A stretch of 42,326 nt of DNA, taken from the NCBI GenBank assembly GCA_016199245.1, contig JACQHC010000134.1, forward strand, positions 1 to 42,326, written 5' to 3'. The first letter of the stretch is position 1. Each line of letters opens with the position of its first letter. The position numbers and the translations under genes are program-made. Positions 40,839-42,326 of the stretch are shown here, piece after piece. Source of the DNA: Gemmatimonadota bacterium. Its GTDB lineage: Bacteria > Gemmatimonadota > Gemmatimonadetes > Gemmatimonadales > GWC2-71-9. The notes beneath the pieces were generated by a model. That model was not told where the DNA came from. It did no database searches and saw only the letters and a program-made list of their open reading frames with translations.

Positions 40839-42164
40839 ATGAACCGGCGCGAATTTGCACGTCACCTGAGCCTGATGCTGGGCACCTGGGCGGCCGGCCG
40901 CCGCCACGCGCCCACGCAGGGTCCCGCCAGCCTGCGCGTCAACGGAACGCGACTCAATGAGCAGCTGACTCGGCTCGGCAACATCGGGCGGAACCCCGTC
41001 ACCGGTGGCATCAACCGCCTGGCGTTCAGCGACGCCGATCGCGAAGCACGGAGCTACGTGACCCAGCTGATGCGCGCCGCGCGCCTGGACGTGAGCGTGG
41101 ACGCCGTGGCCAACCTCATCGGCCGGCGGGGCGGGAGTGACCCGACGCTCCCAGCGCTCATGGTCGGCTCGCACATCGATTCCGTCCCCGAAGGCGGCAA
41201 CTGCGATGGGCCGGTGGGCTCGCTGGCGGCGATCGAGGTGGCGCACACGCTCGCAGAGCGTGGTGTCACGACTCGTCACCCGCTCGAGGTCGTGATCTTC
41301 TCCAACGAGGAGAACGGCAAGACCGGCAGCCGGGCCATGAGCGGCGAAGTGGAAGCGCAAGAGCTCGACATCGTGACCGCAAGCGGCAAGTCCATTCGTG
41401 ACGGCATTGCGTTCCTCGGCGGTGAACCGGGCAACCTGCGTCGCGCGCGACGCGAGCGCGGGAGCGTCGCCGCGTTCTTCGAGCTGCACGTCGAGCAGGG
41501 AGGGATCCTCGAGCGCGAGCAGGTCCCGATCGGCGTCGTGGAAGGGATTGTCGGCATCAAGCGCTGGGACGTGACCGTGGAGGGCTTCGCCAACCACGCC
41601 GGGACCACGCCCATGGACGCTCGACGCGATGCGTTGCTGGCCGCCGCGCGGTTCGTGGACACCGTGCACCGCACGACCCGCGACATTGCCGGGCGGCAGG
41701 TGGCCACGGTGGGCCGGATCCGGGCCGAGCCCGGAGCGCCAAACGTGATCCCGGGCAGGGCGGTGCTGAGTCTCGAGATCCGCGATCTCGACATGACAAA
41801 GATCGATCAGGTGTTCGAGCGGCTGCGGGGGGAGGCCGATGCCATCGGCGCCGCGACGGGCACGACGTTCGCGTTTCAGCCGTTCTACACGAGCCACGCG
41901 GCGCTGACTGACGAGCCGTTGCGGCGCGGGATCGAGTCGGCCGCCTCGGTCCTGGACCTCCGCACGATGCGGTTGCCAAGCGGTGCCGGGCACGACGCGC
42001 AGAGCGTCGCCCGGTTCGCCCCGATCGGCATGATCTTCGTGCCGAGCGTGGGCGGCATCAGTCACTCGCCTCAAGAATTCACGCGGCCGGACGACGTGGT
42101 GAACGGGACGAACGTGTTGCTCACGTCTCTGCTGGAGTCGGATCGCCCGACTGATCGCGGCTGA
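40839..42164 (+). CDS. N-carbamoyl-L-amino-acid hydrolase-like M20 enzyme
   Basis: A 441-residue metallo-amidohydrolase (hydantoinase/carbamylase family). Motifs: GSHIDSVPEGGNCDGPVG (H112, D123), FSNEENGKTGSRAMSG (E157/E158), FFELHVEQGGILE, FANHAGTTPMDARRDAL and GISHSPQEFT with the last His. The N-terminus MNRREFARHLSLMLGTWAAG is a short Tat-like leader, unusual for this normally cytoplasmic family. Related enzymes cleave N-carbamoyl amino acids, ureidoglycolate or allantoate. ATG at 40839 has no ribosome site but TATCCT 7 bases upstream, suggesting a leaderless transcript. Confidence 0.9.
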   Translation: MNRREFARHLSLMLGTWAAGRRHAPTQGPASLRVNGTRLNEQLTRLGNIGRNPVTGGINRLAFSDADREARSYVTQLMRAARLDVSVDAVANLIGRRGGSDPTLPALMVGSHIDSVPEGGNCDGPVGSLAAIEVAHTLAERGVTTRHPLEVVIFSNEENGKTGSRAMSGEVEAQELDIVTASGKSIRDGIAFLGGEPGNLRRARRERGSVAAFFELHVEQGGILEREQVPIGVVEGIVGIKRWDVTVEGFANHAGTTPMDARRDALLAAARFVDTVHRTTRDIAGRQVATVGRIRAEPGAPNVIPGRAVLSLEIRDLDMTKIDQVFERLRGEADAIGAATGTTFAFQPFYTSHAALTDEPLRRGIESAASVLDLRTMRLPSGAGHDAQSVARFAPIGMIFVPSVGGISHSPQEFTRPDDVVNGTNVLLTSLLESDRPTDRG

Positions 42165-42166
42165 AG

Positions 42167-42195
42167 CCGCAGCGCGGCTGCGGTCGCTAAAGCGA
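42167..42195. terminator. Double hairpin after the carbamoylase-like gene
   Basis: CCGCAG (42167-42172 region) pairs with CTGCGG, with a 5-base loop. Directly after it, TCGCT-AA-(A)GCGA makes a second small stem. It sits between convergent genes and probably terminates both. Confidence 0.45.
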
Positions 42196-42213
42196 TGCTC
42201 GTTTCTCAGCCTT

Positions 42214-42326
42214 CTACGGACTGCGCTGCGCCGACACCCTCGCTTTGCGTTCGGCGACCAGCCGCTCGAACTCCTCCGGCTCGAGGTACGTCACGTCCAC
42301 CCACGCGTGCGCCATCTCGTCCGCCG
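42214..42326 (-). CDS. 3' end of an unknown minus-strand gene
   Basis: The last 36 codons of a gene that begins outside the window, ending with TAG at 42214. The frame reads ADEMAHAWVDVTYLEPEEFE and RLVAERKARVSAQRSP, with a charged helical C-terminus and good codon bias. It is too short to assign. Confidence 0.55.
   Translation of the reverse strand, partial: ADEMAHAWVDVTYLEPEEFERLVAERKARVSAQRSP

Noticed and set aside
1-42326. tRNA, rRNA, CRISPR or phage genes
   Set aside because: No cloverleaf, rRNA word, regularly spaced repeat array or phage protein was found on either strand.

Overview
The window is GC-rich chromosomal DNA (mostly G or C at third codon positions) from a Gram-negative, aerobic heterotroph. 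Gemmatimonadota is my best guess. The reasons are the duplicated-orphan ADOP/MacB-FtsX permease, a Ser/Thr kinase fused through one membrane helix to a TolB-like propeller, many Tat-exported amidohydrolases, frequent GTG/TTG starts and an HmuY-like protein. Acidobacteriota is the main alternative. I see no rRNA, tRNA, CRISPR array, phage or transposase gene.

Layout. (1) 1-6083, minus strand: a tightly coupled cluster running, in transcription order, small membrane protein, Mrp/ApbC-type ATPase, zinc-ribbon protein, one-cluster ferredoxin, 665-aa double universal-stress protein, radical SAM/SPASM protein, and the start of a cytochrome bd-like oxidase subunit I cut by the window edge. Three of these proteins carry four copies of the small PCP_red domain known from the C-terminus of protochlorophyllide reductase BchB. 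(2) 6135-7432, plus: an HmuY-like heme-binding protein and a small membrane protein, divergent from the cluster. (3) 7563-11467, plus: a sulfatase and an ADOP permease. (4) 11535-16211, minus: a complete caa3-type cytochrome c oxidase operon (II-I-III-IV-CtaG). (5) 16445-26658: a secreted unknown, a zinc dehydrogenase, an M20D amidohydrolase, a MatC-like malonate carrier, an amidohydrolase lipoprotein, a MatB/ACSF3-like malonyl-CoA synthetase and an AAA/DUF4143 ATPase with a striking promoter palindrome. (6) 26725-31361: the membrane kinase and an S9 peptidase, convergent. (7) 31397-42164: a scavenging region for amino acids and their N-acyl or N-carbamoyl derivatives, with a branched-chain aminotransferase, cupin, two D-aminoacylase-like amidohydrolases, GreA, a Tat-exported PLP enzyme, a PM20D1-like M20 peptidase, a DUF1028 hydrolase and an N-carbamoylase-like M20 enzyme. 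The 3' end of an unknown minus-strand gene closes the window.

How the genes work together. The bd-like and caa3 oxidases suggest a branched aerobic respiratory chain. The PCP_red cluster has the parts of a cofactor-maturation pathway: an Fe-S carrier ATPase, an electron donor, a radical SAM enzyme and tetrapyrrole-associated domains, all coupled to a bd-like oxidase. I propose, as inference, that it makes or inserts a modified heme (possibly a chlorin such as heme d). This is the best candidate here for an undescribed system. The rest of the window reads as peptide, acyl-amino-acid, sulfate-ester and malonate scavenging at the cell envelope.

Three families of non-coding repeat lie between genes: a ~120 bp element with inverted ends (two near-complete copies and one fragment), and two families made of short repeated words arranged as facing arms.
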